Source: Bacillota bacterium | GTDB lineage: Bacteria; Bacillota; UBA4882; UBA8346 | Direction of reading: 5' to 3' | Assembly: GCA_023400055.1 (NCBI GenBank) | Contig: JAEXFN010000003.1 | Location: forward strand, 1 to 64,000 | DNA length: 64,000 nucleotides | Shown: in pieces, positions 63,416 to 64,000 of the stretch | How positions within the stretch are numbered: position 1 is the first letter of the stretch | Layout of the letters: every line of letters begins with the position of its first letter | Notes under the pieces: generated by a model | The model's input: only the letters and a program-made list of their open reading frames with translations | Database searches by the model: none | Told to the model about the DNA's origin: nothing | Made by a program: the position numbers and the translations under genes

Positions 63416-64000
63416 CCCTGCTCATCCTCTCGTGTCGTATTGGCGCGCCCCGCTTCCCGGCCGAGGCTTCCCTCCTGCAAACGGGGCAAGTCCTTGATCT
63501 TCAGCGACGCCCGGTGAAATTCGACGATCCCCTCATCGCGCATCCGGCACAGTTCCCGGGAGAGCGACGGCCGGGTAAGGTTCAGGAAATCGGCTAGATC
63601 GTCGCGGTTCAGCGGCAGCATAAAGGTGGTCCGGCCGCTCTGCCGGTACAGTTCCAGCAGATAGGCGCTGATCTTCTGGCGGACGCTCTTCATGGTGAGG
63701 TACTCGACCTTCTGGTTGAGCAGCATCGCCCGGCCGGCGAAGATCCGCAACAGGTTCATCACCAGCGCCTGATGGCTCGGGCACTGGCGGGGACAGCCGC
63801 CCACGATCCGTTCCGGCGGCAGGAACAATACCTCGCACGCCTCCTGGGCCACCACGGTCACCGGCCACAGGCTGTTGCCGGCGAAGGCGATCATCTCCCC
63901 GAACAATTCGGCGGACCCGAAGATGGCCAGGATCACCCGGTTGCCGGCGGCATTTTCCTTGGTCACCGCCACCCGGCCGGAGAGGACGATCCCCAGGCCG
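63412..64000 (-). CDS. Crp/Fnr-family regulator (5' end outside window)
   Basis: At least 195 residues; the frame stays open to the window edge, so the N-terminus is missing. Visible parts are the end of the cyclic-nucleotide-binding barrel (LGIVLSGRVAVTKENAAG; GSAELFGEMIAFAG), the dimer helix, and a C-terminal winged helix (MLPLNRDDLADFLNLTRPSL, SRELCRMRDEGIVEF). A CPRQC pair near the barrel end could hold metal or heme, though too little is visible to tell. Coupled to the Gfo/Idh gene by a 4-nt overlap. Confidence 0.9.
   Translation of the reverse strand, partial: GLGIVLSGRVAVTKENAAGNRVILAIFGSAELFGEMIAFAGNSLWPVTVVAQEACEVLFLPPERIVGGCPRQCPSHQALVMNLLRIFAGRAMLLNQKVEYLTMKSVRQKISAYLLELYRQSGRTTFMLPLNRDDLADFLNLTRPSLSRELCRMRDEGIVEFHRASLKIKDLPRLQEGSLGREAGRANTTREDEQG

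Overview
The window looks like chromosome from a motile, endospore-forming bacterium that also has an outer membrane. A complete gerA-type germination operon (14833-18470) and a LysM coat-like protein point to a spore-forming Bacillota. A three-POTRA BamA-family outer-membrane protein (38458-40245) points to a diderm. Together they suggest one of the diderm Bacillota lineages (Hydrogenispora-like, Negativicutes or Halanaerobiales); which one is inference. I see no transposase, integrase, phage gene or CRISPR array.

Layout. (1) 0.7-10.3 kb, minus strand: a sugar-use operon with a ROK repressor, a fucose/arabinose-isomerase-like enzyme, a three-gene ABC importer, a secreted mutarotase, a cytoplasmic sulfatase and a class II aldolase. 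It probably takes up and breaks down a (possibly sulfated) sugar. (2) 10.6-14.4 kb: an MCP chemoreceptor, a frameshifted cheW and a DUF2294 gene. Both cheW and the DUF2294 gene have a similar, unidentified structured RNA leader that ends in an intrinsic terminator. (3) 14.8-18.5 kb: gerKA-KB-KC. (4) 18.6-24.5 kb: a zinc-ribbon protein, an MFS exporter, a two-component pair and a second, orphan OmpR-type regulator. A 55-bp element recurs upstream of the zinc-ribbon gene and between the two regulators. (5) 24.6-36.8 kb: a TPR glycosyltransferase, flagellin, and a flagellar operon running flgD-flgE-flgK-flgK-flgL-fliD-chaperone, with two flgK genes in tandem. (6) 37-46 kb: an epimerase, the BamA-like protein, a 38-residue membrane peptide, a GH18 lipoprotein, a ferritin-like protein with two related membrane proteins, a KPQ-rich secreted protein and a LysM protein. 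(7) 46-55.5 kb: tRNA-Arg(CCT), a DUF3990 protein, an AlkZ/YcaQ-like DNA glycosylase, a nitroreductase, a metallo-hydrolase, an RCC1-repeat lipoprotein, a CMD protein and a GGDEF-EAL protein. (8) 55.8-62 kb: a full ribose operon rbsR-D-A-C-B-K with a clear promoter and double operator. (9) 62.4-64 kb: a Gfo/Idh oxidoreductase and a Crp/Fnr regulator cut by the window edge.

The most striking signal is in the non-coding DNA. Five intergenic regions (about 563-660, 14483-14695, 20688-21085, 40486-40801 and 62158-62340) hold arrays of degenerate units with a fixed 21-nt period, exactly two turns of B-DNA. Most units carry a short palindromic core. The core differs between loci (AGATCGATCT; GGATC..GATCC; GAGCTC) except at two loci that share TTC-RGT-N-AC-GAA. 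Units within an array differ in sequence while the register stays nearly perfect: 15 consecutive exact 21-nt steps in one array and 8 in another. I know of no described element with this design. It and the paired RNA leaders of region 2 are the best candidates for something new.
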